Shown here one piece after another: positions 10,541 through 22,479 of a DNA stretch of 64,000 bases. The notes beneath the pieces are model-generated. The model saw only the letters and a program-made list of their open reading frames with translations, was not told where the DNA came from and made no database searches. Source of the stretch: Diaporthe sp. PMI_573 (lineage: Eukaryota > Ascomycota > Sordariomycetes > Diaporthales > Diaporthaceae). The translations under genes and the position numbers were made by a program. The stretch covers positions 496,001 to 560,000 of the forward strand of contig JAJTUP010000010.1 of assembly GCA_021399435.1 (NCBI GenBank). The letters run 5' to 3'. Position 1 is the stretch's first letter; each line of letters starts with the position of its first letter.

Positions 10541-11720
10541 TACTATACCATTGTACGTACATACGTACTATCAGGGTGCCGTACGTACACGTATCATATA
10601 TGTACAATAAGGGTCCACAATCTTCCTAAAACGGGAATTTATGGCACCCCAGCGGGGCTGTACAAACTCTACTTGCTAAACAGCTTAACGTTCTCTCTGT
10701 ACATTGTGTCTCAATTAAAGCAATTGCTAAAAAGATGGCGCCCACGAAATCTAACGATGCCTTCGTTTGGCAACAGTTCGTCAGCCTCGGCCGCCCTAAT
10801 CTAAAGAAAAGCAAATAATACAGATGCCGCCACTGCCAGAAGGACTTTACAGCTACCTCTATTGGGAGGTAACTTGCTGTGTATAAGAAATAGCAAGCCA
10901 AGCAGCAATAGGACCGCCAGGCTCGAGATAAGGTTAGCTGTCCCCCATTATATTCTGAAACTATACAAAAGAAGATAACTAAGGTCGGGATTTAGCATAT
11001 CTTGCGAGACAAGAGTAACAATCTTATTTACAATGCCGCCGCCGCTATAATTGCTGGCAGCCGCTCAAGAGCCGCCATTAGCATTATTTCTTCACACACA
11101 TCAAGCCCGGCTAGAAGCCTCCCGGCCGTGCTGCTATTACCAGAATCCTTCCCGACTTCTATTAGCAAATCCATAATAAGGTTTTCAAACATATCAGGGG
11201 CTCAGAATGGTTCAATATTATATTTAACGCCTCCAATAATATTTCTACTCACAGGATTGTAAACATCTCGGTACAACTACCAGACGGCCCAGCCTTCTAC
11301 TGGAAAACATTTGATACGGGAGAAGAACAACATACAGGGAGAAATGCAGCAACTCTACAGCAACGATTGGCTCTCCAGGATCAATTCTATCTGTACAGAC
11401 ACCGAAAATACAATGCGCTCTGTACACAACTTACTCGGAGAACCGGGTATTTTCTTAAGGATCCGTGTAAATATTGTCTCTGGCAGAAATGGAAAAATAC
11501 ATACATGAATCCTATATCCGTAAATCTTTTGATAACTTCTAAATTACTTTCAAATCGTAACACGTCCTGGCTGGCACAAACCTGTTTAGTGGCAGAAAAA
11601 ATACGTACTGACTAGCAGAAAAAAGGTACATACTAATTGGCAGAAAAAAGGTATGTACTAACTGGCAGAAAAAGGTACGTACTAATTAGCTGAAAAAGGT
11701 ACGTACATAAAGCAGTGGCA
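10540..11720 (+). mobile_element. hAT-like transposon relic with BED zinc finger and GTACGTAC subterminal repeats
   Basis: From ATG 10735 the plus strand encodes the start of a hAT transposase: FVWQQFVSLGRPNLKKSK, then YRCRHCQKDFTATSIGR, the CX2C half of a BED finger. It is punctuated by four or more TAA/TAG codons within 60 codons, as expected if CAA and CAG codons were mutated. Palindromic CGTACGTAC motifs occur upstream (10553-10592) and again in the array at 11600-11710, which fits the subterminal repeats of hAT elements. The rest of the transposase is not recognisable. Boundaries are approximate. Confidence 0.55.
11590..11712 (+). repeat. short tandem array, unit about 30-34 bp
   Basis: Four to five imperfect copies of a unit like GGCAGAAAAAAGGTACGTAC followed by TAATT lie head to tail. 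They end in GTACGTACATAAAG. The GTACGTAC core is shared with the region before the hAT-like reading frame. Confidence 0.65.
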
Positions 11721-14700
11721 GGACAATAAACCTGGTAATTATATTTTCCAGACAACTTATACTATAGAATTTAGGGACAACTTTGTATATATATGAGGAA
11801 ATATATGAGCCGTAATATGTCGTGGTACCCCCGCAGAGCCCGGCCTATGTCCGTTTATGGACCTGAAATCTACCCATGCTTCTTTTTATAGGCGAGTAGT
11901 GCTTCCGTCCCGAGGAATTCTTTTAATGATTCCCAGGTCGGAGCCCATTTTATATATACCCGCCCGCCTCTTCCTATCTTTGTAACTCCCAAAATCTTCT
12001 CTACCTTGTATTTTGTTTAATTGTCTTCTGACAATAGCGGGATTAGGATATTACTTTTCTTTTGCAAACTTAGAGGGCTCCTACTCCTAATGATTTTATT
12101 ATTTGTATTTATTTCTTATTTTTGCTTGATGGCCAGCTTGCTTTGCCCCAATTAACGTGTAATCTATTCCTATAGAATTTCCTCCTGACGCTATGTGTAA
12201 AGACGTCTTTCTTCTAAAGGCTCCCAACGCTTGTCTTTAGGATCATCTGTACCGTTGCCAGAAATAACATTTTTGTTTTGCCTATTGTTGTTATTGCCTG
12301 AAATTTCTCCCGACTCTTTCTCATTTTTAACTTGCTTAGCGCTTAATGGCCCTATACTTGTCGTAGCTATGCGGTTTTAGTCTGTTATGCCTATAGAACC
12401 GCTCTATTTCTTAATCGTTGCTATATATAAGAGTTTGTTTATGGCGAAATTTCTAATAAACACGGAGACAGACTGTACTTTGTTGCTTAGCCGTAACAAT
12501 GCTTTAGTATAATAGCCGCAGTAATAGGGACTTATCTGTAGCAATAATAGTAGAAAGGAAGCAAGGCTGGTTGGATATTTGGGAACCGGATTACGGTAGG
12601 AAACAATTAAGGAGAGGTAAATTCTATTATAACTGGCGGGTACTGTCTGTATGCTTCTATATGTCTCTGTACTATAATGGAATTATCTACGTCTATTGCA
12701 GCAAGGCTGTTAGGGTATAGTAGGTTATTATCTTAGATGAGTAATCTATTATGTTAGGTTGCGATGTTGCTGTTAAATGTACCGGTTGTTAGAGTTGGTA
12801 ATAGTATGCTTTTAGTATATTGTAACTTCTTTTATTTAGAAAGGTAACGGCTATTACAGTATTCTTTAGTTACCTTATAACCTTATTTTCTTCGGCTAGT
12901 AATGGCATTATCCTGCTATCATATAAGAGTATGATTTGGGGATAGAGAAGAAAGTATAAGAATGTCTGTAAAAGTACCGGCATAATTACCAGTAGAGATA
13001 ATAGGAGTAAGGCTTGTTATATAAGACGGGCTTTTTATAAAGGAGTTAAGTATCAAAGAGTTGTTTCCCAAGAGAATTTATAATATAGTTATTCCCAATA
13101 AGTCGAGACCCGTAAATTTGGGGCTCGCAAGTAGTAAATCTTAAAAATAGCTCCCCCTATTTATATTGTCACCAATATAACCTTTATTATAGGTTTTATA
13201 GATATTGTTACTCTTGTTTCTCTCTCTATCCTTAATGATACCTTTATTATATATTAGTGCCAAATTTTTTTATATTTCTAATTTAGTTTGCTCACTAGTA
13301 TTTTTATTGCCTATAGGTTATTATACTATTAAAATATATATAATACTATGTATTCCGAGACTCTTAACAGCATTAAAGCCGAAGTTATCTAGTTTGGGGA
13401 TTGTTTCTGGGAGTTGTAATTACTGCTACTGTTGCTTATATTTACGTTAGCGTTTTAGCTGTATAAGCTTCTTCTTCTTTTTTTCCTGCTAATAATGCCT
13501 TCCTATAGATTCTATAGTTAAAACTATAGTCTGACCATTATTAGTAGGGGAAGAAGAAAGAAAAGGTAAAGGGCCTGGTGTAAGGTAGCCGGTATAATAG
13601 TGGCGCAAGGAGGGCTTTATATAAGATTTGATCTATCCTGTTTTATAGTTAATATCCTTTTCTTTGGTATAATAGTTGGGCTAAATAACCTACCTATTAT
13701 AGGATAGAGAAGCCTGCCGCCTTATCCGCGTCAGAAACCGAAGCTGGCAATACTTAGCCAGCCTACCTTAATAGAAATCCTTTATATAGTACAGTCTAAG
13801 GTACGGTAATCTCTTTCTCGCCTTACTAATATTTCTAGTATACCGGTTAGGTCTCTGTTATTTGCAATTAATATTCTGTCTTACTTAAAAGGAGGGAGTT
13901 ATAAAAGTAGACTTTCCAGAATAGTCGCTAGATATATATGCAGGAGATTGTGGTCCTAAGCCCTTGGCCAATATGGTTGGGCCAAAATAAGTATGTCCCA
14001 GATTTAAAGTTATACCGGCAGAGGTCTATTTAGCTAAGCCTAACCTATCTCCTAGCTGTTGCCCACCCCTAATATAGGTAAGGAGGGTTACCTGCTTTAT
14101 CTCTAGGAGGGATATTTAGGGCCAGCCGCATAATTTGCCAGAAAAGCTATCTTATAAGCAGTATAATAGGTTCAGACAGGCTATAATAAAGGTGCCTGGC
14201 ATACTTCTATCTCGTACATATAATATAATCAATCCTAGCGTTATTATAAGAAAAGCTAGATAAAGTAGACTACCTAGTACCGCTAAAATAAAGATTTTCT
14301 TCTTTAGGCAATTTTAGCTACTAATTATAGACCCTTAGCTAAGCAGACTTATATCCTTTAGATTAGTAGTCTAGCCTAATGCTACCTTCTATAATATACA
14401 GTCTGATTATTTACCTAACATAACAAGTTGTAGTTAAAGCCTACCTTTCTTTATTCGACAAAAAACTTTATCCTAGGCTTTCGGCATAATGTCTAATATA
14501 GTACCTTAGGCTACTTCTATATAACTATTTAAGCCTATAGTACCTAGAGTCCCTAAATTACCGAGAGGGGCAATTTTAAGCCCGAAAATATATAAGGCGG
14601 GAGGGGCTTTATTTATTATAATAACCCTATAGGGTCTTCCAGGTCTTAAAATTGCTAAAAGAGGCATTTTATGACAAGACGATAGATAATGCCGGGATAG

Positions 14701-14855
14701 CCGGGAGAAGCCCCTAGAAAAAGACACTGGCTTTACAGGATTGTAATCTTTAGAACTGCCGGTTGATAGACTTAAAGGTACGTAAGATAGTAGATAAGAA
14801 AGGTAGACAAGATTGCCGAAAACGGGGAAACAAAGACACTAAGGAAGTCAGCAAC
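11720..14855. other. AT-rich, RIP-like decayed repeat DNA without genes
   Basis: The block is dominated by TA-rich sequence with stops in every frame. Short less-AT patches (about 12180-12330, 13560-13760, 13950-14130) look like eroded transposon coding DNA, but no domain could be named. No RNA gene was seen. Confidence 0.5.
14404..14435 (+). repeat. short dispersed repeat, RIP-decayed copy (pairs with 10127-10158)
   Basis: Same orientation as the copy at 10127. It differs from that copy by G-to-A and C-to-T changes only over the shared core. Confidence 0.5.
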
Positions 14856-15270
14856 CAGAGTTGTGACAAATTGGAACTACAAATTTACTACAAAACTACA
14901 AATGTTTTAACGCATTTTTAATACTAAAGATATTTTTTAAGGATTTTAATTACTATCTTACAAGATAAAGCAATCAAAGAGCTATATAATAATATATATA
15001 TTATAGGGTTAGGGTCATTATACAGGGGTATTGACAGGGGTTAAAGTAGATGAGTTTTTGTAGTTTTAGGTCTCAAAATCTTTAGATTTTATACCCCTGT
15101 AATTAACCCCTTTTAGTGCCCCTAACCCTGGAAAAATTTTAAAATTTTATTATTATTATAATTCTACTAGTAGTTTGTTATATTACTTTTAAATTAATTT
15201 AAGATATTAATGAATTAAAGAGATTTAAAAATTTGTAGTAAATTTGTAGTTTCAACTTGTCACAACTCTG
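14856..15270 (+). mobile_element. non-autonomous hAT element (MITE) with 8-bp target duplication
   Basis: The 415-bp element begins CAGAGTTGTGACAA and ends TTGTCACAACTCTG, with inverted similarity extending about 40 bp (CTACAAATTTACTACAAA on both arms). The flanking octamers are TCAGCAAC on the left and ACAGCAAC on the right, a 7/8 match of the size hAT elements make. The terminal CAGAG is typical of hAT. A second, inner inverted pair (GGGTTAGGGTCATTATACAG near 15006 against CCCTGTAATTAA and CCCCTAACCC near 15100-15130) makes the interior foldable. There is no coding capacity. Confidence 0.85.
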
Positions 15271-15760
15271 ACAGCAACTCAGCCGCATACAAGAGACTAC
15301 AAACGGGTAGGAAGAAGTAAAAGAACTTATATACACCATGGAATGGGGATAGGAAGGGACGTGTTGTGGGAAGGGACTGTGGGAAGGGAAAAGATATAAG
15401 AGGGACTTCGAGGTATATCGGCGCGCCGGGCGTAGGCGCACGGCGCGGCCGAGGATTACCCGATGCGGCAGGTGCCGGAAACGTTATATGAGGGCCGCCG
15501 TTTCCCAAGGCGGGCAAGCCGTCATTTGTTTTACTTTATTAAAATATAAATTTTTCTAGAATCTATATTAGCAATATTTAAAATAAATAGCACTAAATTA
15601 CTATATTGCTATTAGATTTTATTTCTTTTAATATAAATAAAAATAAATAGCTAGTTTTAAATAATTTAATTAATATTTTTAGTTTTTACTGCCTAATATA
15701 AACTATTTACTTATATTAATTATTATATATTTTAAAATAACTTTCTAAAAATTAATTTAT
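15271..15760. other. patch of normal GC followed by AT-rich DNA, no gene recognised
   Basis: 15290-15520 is markedly GC-richer than its surroundings (GGCGCGCCGGGCGTAGG near 15420), then composition falls to over 80% AT by eye. It appears to be a less mutated island. No reading frame is convincing. Confidence 0.35.
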
Positions 15761-16290
15761 CTCTAAAGGTTAGTGGATCGAGTAGGTGTTAGGTAATAGT
15801 AGGGTGCCTAGAGGCCTTGTTGGGACGCTTGAGAATGGTTTGGACAACTTTGTATTAAATTTGAGTGGGCTTCTGTCAGCCCTCCTTACAGTTCCTCCAA
15901 CATTGTCTTACCTGCGGGCACGCGTGGGTTGGCTCTAGTGTAGGAATAGAGAGGCCGGAAAATTCGGCCCTTAGACCCAGTATCTTTAACTTTAAATAGT
16001 TAGCCAACCCTAACTCTAACAGTAACCAAATTAAATATAAATAAACTTTAGAAATCAGACTATCTAATGAGCTAAGTTACATGCTTTTTGGGTAAGAAAT
16101 AAGGATATTGTAGAGGTACGAAGTTAGGGTCTTAAAATAGCCTAAAAAATTAACTTATGACTACTAAACTTATCTTTCGGCGTGTATGCTACTAGCACTA
16201 AGTTTAGGGTAACTCCTTATATATAGTGCTTATATTTATTAATAAGCGTTTTCGTTTAACATTATTTATTTATTATAATATTTAAGCTTA
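15761..16290 (+). repeat. left arm of a large inverted repeat (RIP-decayed arm)
   Basis: Starting TCTAAAGGTTAGTGGATCGA, this arm matches the reverse complement of 16890-17452 over more than 500 bp with small gaps. At differing sites it usually carries T or A where the right arm has C or G, for example ACTTATGACTACTAAAC against ACTCACGGCCACCAAAC. It is therefore the more heavily mutated arm. Confidence 0.75.
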
Positions 16291-16579
16291 TTAGTAAAAA
16301 TATATTAAATAATAATATAATATTAAAAAAGCTTTATTTAGCTTTAATTAATAATAACTGTTGGTTGGGCACGTGAACGAGTAATTACTTAAAGGGGTTA
16401 CTAAAGTGGCTACTTGATAGCTTTAATTCGGTAGGTCTGTCGTGTATGTTGCTTCTAGCTGACCCCTTTGTGGGCGGCGAAGCGCCTAAGTAGGGTGTAG
16501 CTAGAAGGCTGACTAATCTAAGGTATGCACGGGCCAGTAGTCGGTTTAAGCGCCCTTGCTGCCAAGTAGCTGTCTGGGA

Positions 16580-16926
16580 TGACTAAGCAGTTATCTGCAG
16601 CCAGCCAGCCAGAAGTAGCCAGCTATAGCGGTCCGCTTTGGACCGACACCTTTAGCTATCGCTATCGCTATTATTATTACCTATTCTATACTAACAGTTT
16701 TCTACTTTTAGCCAATTCCTCTAAAAACGCGTTTTCTTTCGTATTATATATATCCGGTCACATAGTCTATCCCGTACTTTATTACGTACTTTGGTCTATA
16801 TATCCCTCTACCCGAATAATTACCTTGTTAGTATTAATAAAGCATTTTAAAGCCTTGTTTAGTAATACCTTTGTTATAATATCCGCGAGGTTATTGTCGC
16901 CGTTTATTTATTATACCTTATGTTAA
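16580..16926 (-). mobile_element. Ty1/copia pol 3' fragment between the inverted arms
   Basis: The minus strand reads NNLADIITKVLLNKALKCF, then NTNKVIIRVEGYI before a stop. This is the C-terminal end of copia-type RNase H (family form NxADxxTKxL). The plus-strand open frame over the same DNA is a shadow. No matching LTR pair was found, so this is a captured or nested remnant. Confidence 0.6.
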
Positions 16927-17452
16927 ACGGAAACGCTTGTGTGGGCGCTGCACGTAAGGGGTTACCCTAGACTTCACGTAGGGAGTTACCCTAGACTTGG
17001 CACTTTTTCGGCTAAGTGCCTATGTGGCGTGCGCGCCGGCAGATGAGTTTGGTGGCCGTGAGTCGATTTTTTGGGCTATTGTAAGACCCTAACTTCGAAC
17101 CTCTGCATTCCCCTTATTTCTTACCCAAACAGCATGTAACCTAGTTCATTAGATAGCCTGATTTCTGAAGTTTATCTGTATTTAGTTTGGTTACTGTCAG
17201 GGTTAGGGTTGGCTGGTTATTTAAAGCCAAAGATAGTGGGTCCGAGGGCCGAATTTTCCGGCCTCCCTATCTGCGCACCAGAGCCAACCACAGCGTGCCC
17301 AGGGTTGAGACGATGTCGGAGGGACTGTGAGGAGGGCTGACAGAAGCCCACTCAAATTCAATGCAAAGTTGTCCAAACCATTCTCAAGCGTCCCACCAAG
17401 ACCTTAGTGCACCTTACTGCTACCTGACCAATTCGATCCACCAACCTTTAGA
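16890..17452 (-). repeat. right arm of the large inverted repeat (less mutated arm)
   Basis: This arm is inverted relative to 15761-16290 and ends AACCTTTAGA. It keeps GC-rich phrases such as CCGAGGGCCGAATTTTCCGGCC that the left arm has partly lost. Its inner side carries a short direct duplication of GTCTAGGGTAACTCC-like sequence (16960-17000). Confidence 0.7.
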
Positions 17453-17624
17453 ATTATACAAACTAGTAGAGTTAGGTCTATACTAATACAAGACATATTA
17501 TTTATACTATACTAAAGTTTTGGGGATTAAGGTCTTAATGTATAATCTATATTTGTTGTTTACTATAAATAAATTATATGACTTTAGAATTACTAAGATG
17601 TAGATAGATAATACTTTTGGCTTT
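17453..17624. other. AT-rich spacer ending in the left target-site copy
   Basis: Decayed AT-rich DNA. Its last five bases (17620-17624, GCTTT) form the left target-site duplication of the adjoining LTR element. Confidence 0.6.
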
Positions 17625-18107
17625 TGTTAAAAACACCTAGATTAAGGGCAGAGGGCTAAGGGTAGAGGGATATAGTAAGGTTGTAGTCAAGATATTCTTC
17701 AACACCTTACAGAGAATAAATTCAAGGAAGGAGGAGGCAAGCTAGGTGTAGGAGGGAAAAAGTTGATCTAATTGAAGAACTAACTATCTATCTGAGAGGA
17801 AAAGGCTAGGTATATATACATAGAAGGTTCGGACCTTCGGAGAGGTATATTCCTCTGATGGAGAGAATAATGACTTGAGAAAAATAGGGGCTAGAAAGAG
17901 AAATGGGAAAGGGTGGAAGGAATAACTCTAATAAGAAGATTCTACCAAGCTAGGCTAGCTGGTTTCTCTACTTATATCTAGAGGCTTGTATAGATAGCCT
18001 ATTCTTTCTAAAAGAGGTGGATAGGGGCTGAGGGAGGCTGGAAGGGCTTTGAAGGGGCTGAAGGAGGCTGAAGGGGTCTGGGGGTCTGAAGGAGGCTGTT
18101 TATAACA
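17625..18107 (-). repeat. 3' LTR (element on minus strand)
   Basis: 483 bp, TG...CA ends. It is nearly identical to 23527-24009. Most differences put T or A here where the other copy has C or G, so this copy has taken more RIP-type changes on the sequenced strand. Confidence 0.95.
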
Positions 18108-18182
18108 GTAGGCCCTCCTTTCCAAAGCAAGTTCCACGAGCTGATTTAAAACAAAAACAAGGACAAATAAACAAATAAATAT

Positions 18183-18400
18183 CTAAGGCTGGTAAGGGTA
18201 CTGGGCCAGGTACTTCGAATAGGCCTTGGTCTTGGAGATATTTTCTAAAGGTTCCTAGGTAGGTGTATCATAGCCTACCTAGCTGACTAAGAACTGGTGT
18301 TTCTTTCCTCTAATCCTAGAATTAAGAATTTCCTTTACCTAGAATTCTTCTTCTCCTTTAACCTTGATAGGGGGGGGTGGAGGAATAACTTGGTTAGGGA
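18183..18400 (-). pseudogene. chromodomain at the end of the gypsy pol
   Basis: The minus strand reads EGEEEF, then VKEILNSRIRGKKHQFLVS, VGYDTPT, EPLENISKTKAYSKYL before the stop at 18183. This is the chromodomain that directs chromovirus insertion to heterochromatin. TAG codons replace the conserved Trp residues (S-W-VGY and T-W-EP), as expected for TGG-to-TAG changes. Confidence 0.85.
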
Positions 18401-19763
18401 GAGGATCTTTGGCTAGGGGTTTAAGTAGAGAAATGTAAAAAACTAGGTATATTTTTATACTAGGGGGAAGCTTGAGTTTATAGGTATAGGGAGAGATTTT
18501 CTGAGATATCTTGAAGGGCCCTAAGTGTTTAAAATCGAGCTTTTGAGAAGGCCTAGTAGTGTGAATATGGTGGTGAAGCAGCCATACTTGAGAGCCTAGA
18601 GTAAAATTTGGAGTAAATCGTCAACTTTTATTTACCTGCTTAGAATAGGCTTCTTGAGCTAGGTGGATTTCTAAATAGATAAAATTCTCAAGGTCTGAAA
18701 ACAAAGAAGTAAATTCTTTTACTTCTTTTGGGGTTGAATCTAGGGCTGGAAGTAGGGAGTTGAAACGAGGGTGAAAGCTATAGTTAGTAAAAAAAGGCGA
18801 AATCTTGGTTGCTGAAGAAATAGAATTATTATAAGCAAATTCAGCTATAGAGAGCTAGTCTGCCCAGTCGTCTTGTTGATAGGATATGTACCCTTGAAGG
18901 TATTGTTCTAATAGGGTATTGATAGCTTCCGTTTAGCCGTCAGACTGTAGGTGGTTTGTAGTAGAAAAATTCTGCTTAATTCCGAGTAACCTATACAGGG
19001 CTTTAGAAAATTTAGAAATAAAAATAGAACCTTAATTGGAGATAAATTCGGAAGGAAGACCGTGAAGACGAAAGATATTATCTCTAAATAGTAGGGCCTA
19101 GCCTTTAGAATCTAGAGTAGTGTTGTAGGGTATAAAATGGCTTATTTTTGAGAGTTGGTTGATAAAAATAATAATAGCGTTGAAGGAGTTCGAAGGGGGA
19201 AGGCTGGTAATTAAATCTATAGAGACTAAGGTCTAGTGTTTTTAGGGAATTTCCAAAGGTTTCAAAAAGCTAAAGGGGGGTAGCTGAGAAGGCTTGATTC
19301 TAGAATATATAGAGTAGTTTTGAATATACTGTTGAATAGTCTTTCGAATAGAGGGTTACTAGAAGTCTCGAGTGACTAATTTAAAAGTAGAAGCAATGCT
19401 AGGGTGGCTTATAGCTAGGTAAGAATATCAAGAAGAAATAACTTGCCTCCTTATATCTCCTTCTAGTATGTAAACTAGATTTCGAATAAGTAGGAGGCTG
19501 TCTTGAATAAAACAAGTAGCTAGGTTGATGGCTAGGTGTTAAGGGGCTGAGTTTAGGGGGTCCTTGAGGAGAAGTTGAATTTCTTTAAAAAAAGGGTCTG
19601 AGGGAAGGGCTAAGTAAATAGTTAAAAGATTAAAAATAGATTTGAATTCTGAAAGTAAGGTAGCCATGGTAGCTATAGCCCTTGGGTATAATATCTTTTT
19701 AGACAGTACAATAGTTTTTTCAGAGGCTATAGCTATTATGCCCCCCTTCTAGTCCTAGGGTCT

Positions 19764-20590
19764 TTAAGTAAGGGTGTCGGCTTGAGTATTAAATTCTCTA
19801 GGGTAGAAGGTAATGACGAAATTTATGCTGGAAAGCTCGTTAGCCCACCGGGCTTGTCGTCTGTTTAAGACTTTTTTCAAAGTAAAGGTAGATAGATTTG
19901 AATGATCTGTAAGAACTGAAAGAGGGCTGGCGAGAGACTCTGTATATAGATGATATTTAGCTAGGGTGTCTATAATAGCTAACATCTCCTTATCTCCTAT
20001 CCTGTAGTTTCTTTCAACTTTAGAAAGCTTTCGAGATCTATAAGTAATAGGGTGTAGGAAATGTTTCCTATTATAGGGTACCTATTAGGAAAAGATAGTT
20101 GAAATGACATTATTTGAAGAGTTGGTCTCAAGAATCGAATCAAGAGTAGGGTTGAAGTATTGAAGGATAGGCTCTGAAGTAAATAGAGTTTTTAAACTCT
20201 CGAAGGCTTACTGTTAGGCTAAATTCTATATAAAGGGCTGTTTTTTTCAAAGTAAAAGAAATAGGGGTTAGCAGACAAGAGAATAGCGTTTAATAAATCT
20301 CTAGTAAAAGTTAGCAAATCCAAGGAAGGACTAAAGTTCTTTAACTAAGGAAGGGGGCTCCTAGTCTCGAATAGTAGCTACTTTAGTCAAATCCATAGAT
20401 AGGCCCTCTGGAGAGACAATAAAGCCAAGAAAAGAAGTCGAGGTAGTAAAAAAATCATATTTTTCTCCTTTAATAAATAAGCTTGCTTCAGCTAATTTTT
20501 CAAGGATAGCCCAGAGGTACTAGGCATGTTCTTCCTTCGAATCTGAGAAAATAAGGATATCGTCTATATAGACGATATAAAAGATGTTGA
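19764..20590 (-). pseudogene. reverse transcriptase (C-terminal part) and RNase H of the gypsy element
   Basis: The RT active-site block YIDDILIFS lies at about 20561-20587 on the minus strand. The RNase H part at 19764-19985 reads MLAIIDTLAKYHLY, then VLTDHSNLSTF and ARWANELSSINF and NTQADTLT, the usual gypsy signature. Stops interrupt the frame between and around these blocks. Confidence 0.9.
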
Positions 20591-20699
20591 GAAATTCTTG
20601 AAGGACATAGTTGATAAAAGACTGAAAAACAGCTAGAGTATTAGTAAGCCTAAAGGGCATTACTATATATTCAAAAAGGCTGTAACGGGTTCAGAAGGC

Positions 20700-21143
20700 T
20701 ATAAGGGGCTCGTGGCCCTGTCGAATTCGAATTTGATTAAACCCCTACCAGAGGTCTAATCAAGAAAAGATTTTAGCTTTCGAGAGCCGTTAAAGGGAAT
20801 CGTTGATAAGGGGAAGGGGGGTTTTATTACGCTTAGTAATAGTGTTTAGGGCCCTGTAGTCGATGTAAAATCAAAGGCCTCCTCCTGGTTTTCTAACAAA
20901 TAGGACCGGGGAGGCTGCTGAAGAAGAGGAAGGCTTAATATAGCCTTTTCGAAGGTTATCGTCCAAATAGGCCCAAATGGCCTGTAATTCAAGGTCTGAC
21001 ATAGGGTAAAGAGGGCCAAAGGGAGCTGATTTGCCCTCCTCGAGATCGATAGGGCAGTCGAGGGGGCCCCGGTGAGGAGGGAGTCTTTCAGCATCCTTTT
21101 TTCGAAATAGGGGTAGGAGGTCGTGAAACTGAGAGGGTATCAT
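20700..21143 (-). pseudogene. reverse transcriptase N-terminal part of the gypsy element
   Basis: The frame reads [55 protein letters not shown], then after a TGA YIDYRALNTIT. These are the conserved fingers and palm of gypsy RT. The TGA replaces the Arg that normally follows PGGG-(L). Confidence 0.9.
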
Positions 21144-21278
21144 AGATCAAAGGAATTCTTCTTCTTCCTCAGGAGATTTCTCTTTCGAAGAAAGGTGGTC
21201 CTGGATCTCTTGAATAGATACTCTATAGATCTAGGACCTATCTCTTTTAGCGAATCGAAAAAGGGCTACACTAGAAAT

Positions 21279-21715
21279 CTAGGCCACAATAGGGTTGTTT
21301 AAGGAAAAAGCTGAGGTCTGGGGTTCTAAGGTCGAAATAATAGTCAAAGATTCCAAGGGCGAAGTCGAGGGGCAAGAGGGCAAACAGGAGAGCTGGCAGA
21401 TGTCTGAGGTAAAAGAAATAGAGCTATTTTTCCAGTCTATAGTAGGGTTGTGGTGAGAGAGCCACGAACGCCCTAAAATAGCTGAATAGCCTGAGATCTT
21501 CATAACTTAAAAAATCAAAGTTTCAAGGTGCTGGTCGATCTAGAGACGAATATTAACTTCATAAAGAATATCTCCAGCAGAAGACTTCCTTCCATCCACT
21601 ACTAAGAGGGCTTCAGGGTAAGTTTTCTTCTAAAGGGGGAAATTCTAAGAAAGGGTGAAGTCGAAGTTGATAAAACAAGAGGTAGCTCCTGAATCAACCA
21701 TAATAGATCCAGAAG
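21279..21715 (-). pseudogene. aspartic protease domain of the gypsy element
   Basis: The catalytic DSGAT motif (MVDSGATSCFINF) lies near 21670-21705, and the C-terminal block AILGRSWLSHHNPTIDWK lies in the open part at 21279-21503. Two TAG codons interrupt the stretch between them. Confidence 0.85.
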
Positions 21716-22479
21716 TTCCAGAAAAGATAGCAGGAAGGACAAGGGGGGCCTTATTTCTAAGGTTCAAAGAGTAAATAAATTAGGTTGAGGTAGGGGCTGA
21801 AATAGGCTGAAAACCGGGTATACTAGGTGTAGAAAACGGGGTCGAAAATGGCTGAAAAACAGGTATGCTGTAGGTTGAATTCTGAGAGGGGGCCCCTGCG
21901 GGGTCGCTAGGGCTGCTAGGGCCCCCTGTAATGGCTGAAGTTACAGGGGCTTCAGGCCCAGGGGGGGGTTCGGGGAACAGGGGGTTGAAAATGGCCTGTG
22001 CAGGCCTACAGGGCTCAGGCTTCAGGGGCCTTATAGGGGGCATCTAGGCCCCCAGGGGGTCAGGAAACGGTTCTTCTGGTTCCTCCATCAATCCATCAGG
22101 GTTAAGGTCGTCCTCTAGGTCATATATAGAGGAATTTTCGGAGGATTTTTTGGTATCAGTATCGATTGAATCCTCCACTAATGGTGGCTCATAGGAGGTC
22201 GAGAAGGTTGGGTGTAAATCGGGCTGTAGAATGGGCTGTGGCTGGGTCGGATCTGATTCAAGGGCTGAAAAATAATTCCAACAGCTGATAGGAGCAGGTA
22301 AAATAGGCTATGGGCTATCTACCCACTCTCTTTTCCCATTTTATAGGGAATAAGAGCCGTCAAAGAAGTAGGGGTAGCAGTAGGGGTCGAATTTAGAGGT
22401 AGAGAAGCTGGGAGGGCCGAGGTAGAAGTATAAGAAATATTTGAGAATTTCTTTCTCCTAGGGTGAGGGTAGTCCTGAA

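Noticed and set aside
15001..15130. Telomere-like GGGTTAGGG sequence
   Set aside because: There are only single TTAGGG units, arranged as inverted arms inside the MITE. No tandem array exists.
16579..16926. 115-codon Tyr/Phe-rich plus-strand frame
   Set aside because: The complementary strand carries the copia motif ADIITKVL. The plus frame is AT-driven.
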